NCBI GenBank assembly: GCA_018375265.1 | Contig: JAHADO010000032.1 | Span: forward strand, 1 to 9,646 | Length of the DNA: 9,646 bases | Direction: 5' to 3' | DNA from: Campylobacter concisus | Lineage (GTDB): Bacteria; Campylobacterota; Campylobacteria; Campylobacterales; Campylobacteraceae | Shown here: in pieces, positions 9,605 to 9,646 of the stretch | How the letters are laid out: each line of letters opens with the position of its first letter | Numbering within the stretch: position 1 is the stretch's first letter | The notes under the pieces: model-generated | Told to the model about the DNA's origin: nothing | What the model saw: only the letters and a program-made list of their open reading frames with translations | Databases searched by the model: none | Translations under genes and position numbers: made by a program

Positions 9605-9646
9605 TAATGTATATAAAAGTCTTAAATCACTTTTTGGTTTTAAATC
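9506..9646 (-). pseudogene. Internal fragment of a molybdopterin oxidoreductase-like gene
   Basis: The minus strand is open from the right edge. It reads DLKPKSDLRLLYTLSNVLIE, then KGWIDEEFIKNSTEDFEGFK and NHVKKYD, before running into antisense of the rsmG-downstream gene and stopping at 9449. The order KP-x-(S/T)-DL-x-LL ... VLI-x-x-G-x-ID-x-EFI ... GF-x-x-FK-x-HV-x-KY is typical of the middle region of molybdopterin oxidoreductase catalytic subunits (formate dehydrogenase or nitrate reductase type). No cofactor-binding motif is present in so short a piece, so the subfamily cannot be given. There is no start codon context, and the C-terminal part is missing. It is best read as a foreign or displaced fragment joined at about 9506-9520. 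Confidence 0.5.

Overview
The window looks like chromosomal DNA from a Campylobacter species, probably one of the oral/enteric group around C. concisus, C. curvus or C. showae. The reasons are AT-rich coding sequence with frequent AAATTT words, extended -10 type promoters lacking a clear -35, and the gene order hemB-argF-DUF2603 (UPF0763)-hemN divergent from ribA-rsmG. That order matches what I recall for C. jejuni (Cj0995c to Cj0992c, and Cj0996-Cj0997). The species assignment is an inference.

Left part (1-4430, all minus strand, read from right to left): a TolC-family outer membrane channel with an unusual SPOR-like N-terminal extension, a LapG-type periplasmic cysteine protease, a LapD-type inner-membrane c-di-GMP receptor with degenerate GGDEF and EAL domains, and the first 40 codons of a LapB/LssB-type type I secretion ATPase that runs off the left edge. 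Together they form a 'Lap' module. The channel and ATPase should export a large RTX-type adhesin. LapG would clip the adhesin's N-terminal retention region, and LapD would sequester LapG when c-di-GMP is high. The adhesin and the HlyD-like membrane fusion protein are not in the window. A good TATAAT box and a 7-bp leader hairpin precede the tolC-like gene, so this block is probably its own transcription unit.

Middle part (4543-8269, minus strand): a tightly packed housekeeping operon, hemB > argF > DUF2603 > hemN. Intergenic distances are +1, -4 and -8 bp, which implies translational coupling. HemB makes porphobilinogen and HemN performs the oxygen-independent coproporphyrinogen III step, so two haem enzymes flank an arginine gene and a Campylobacterota-specific protein of unknown function.

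Right part (8338-9646): ribA (stand-alone GTP cyclohydrolase II) overlaps rsmG (16S rRNA m7G527 methyltransferase) by 1 bp and is followed by the start of a small membrane protein gene. That gene breaks off after about 18 codons. The last ~130-140 bp instead read on the minus strand as an internal fragment of a molybdopterin oxidoreductase-like protein. This abrupt change of content suggests a chimeric contig end or a real rearrangement.

No tRNA, rRNA, CRISPR array or insertion sequence was seen. No gap between genes exceeds about 115 bp.
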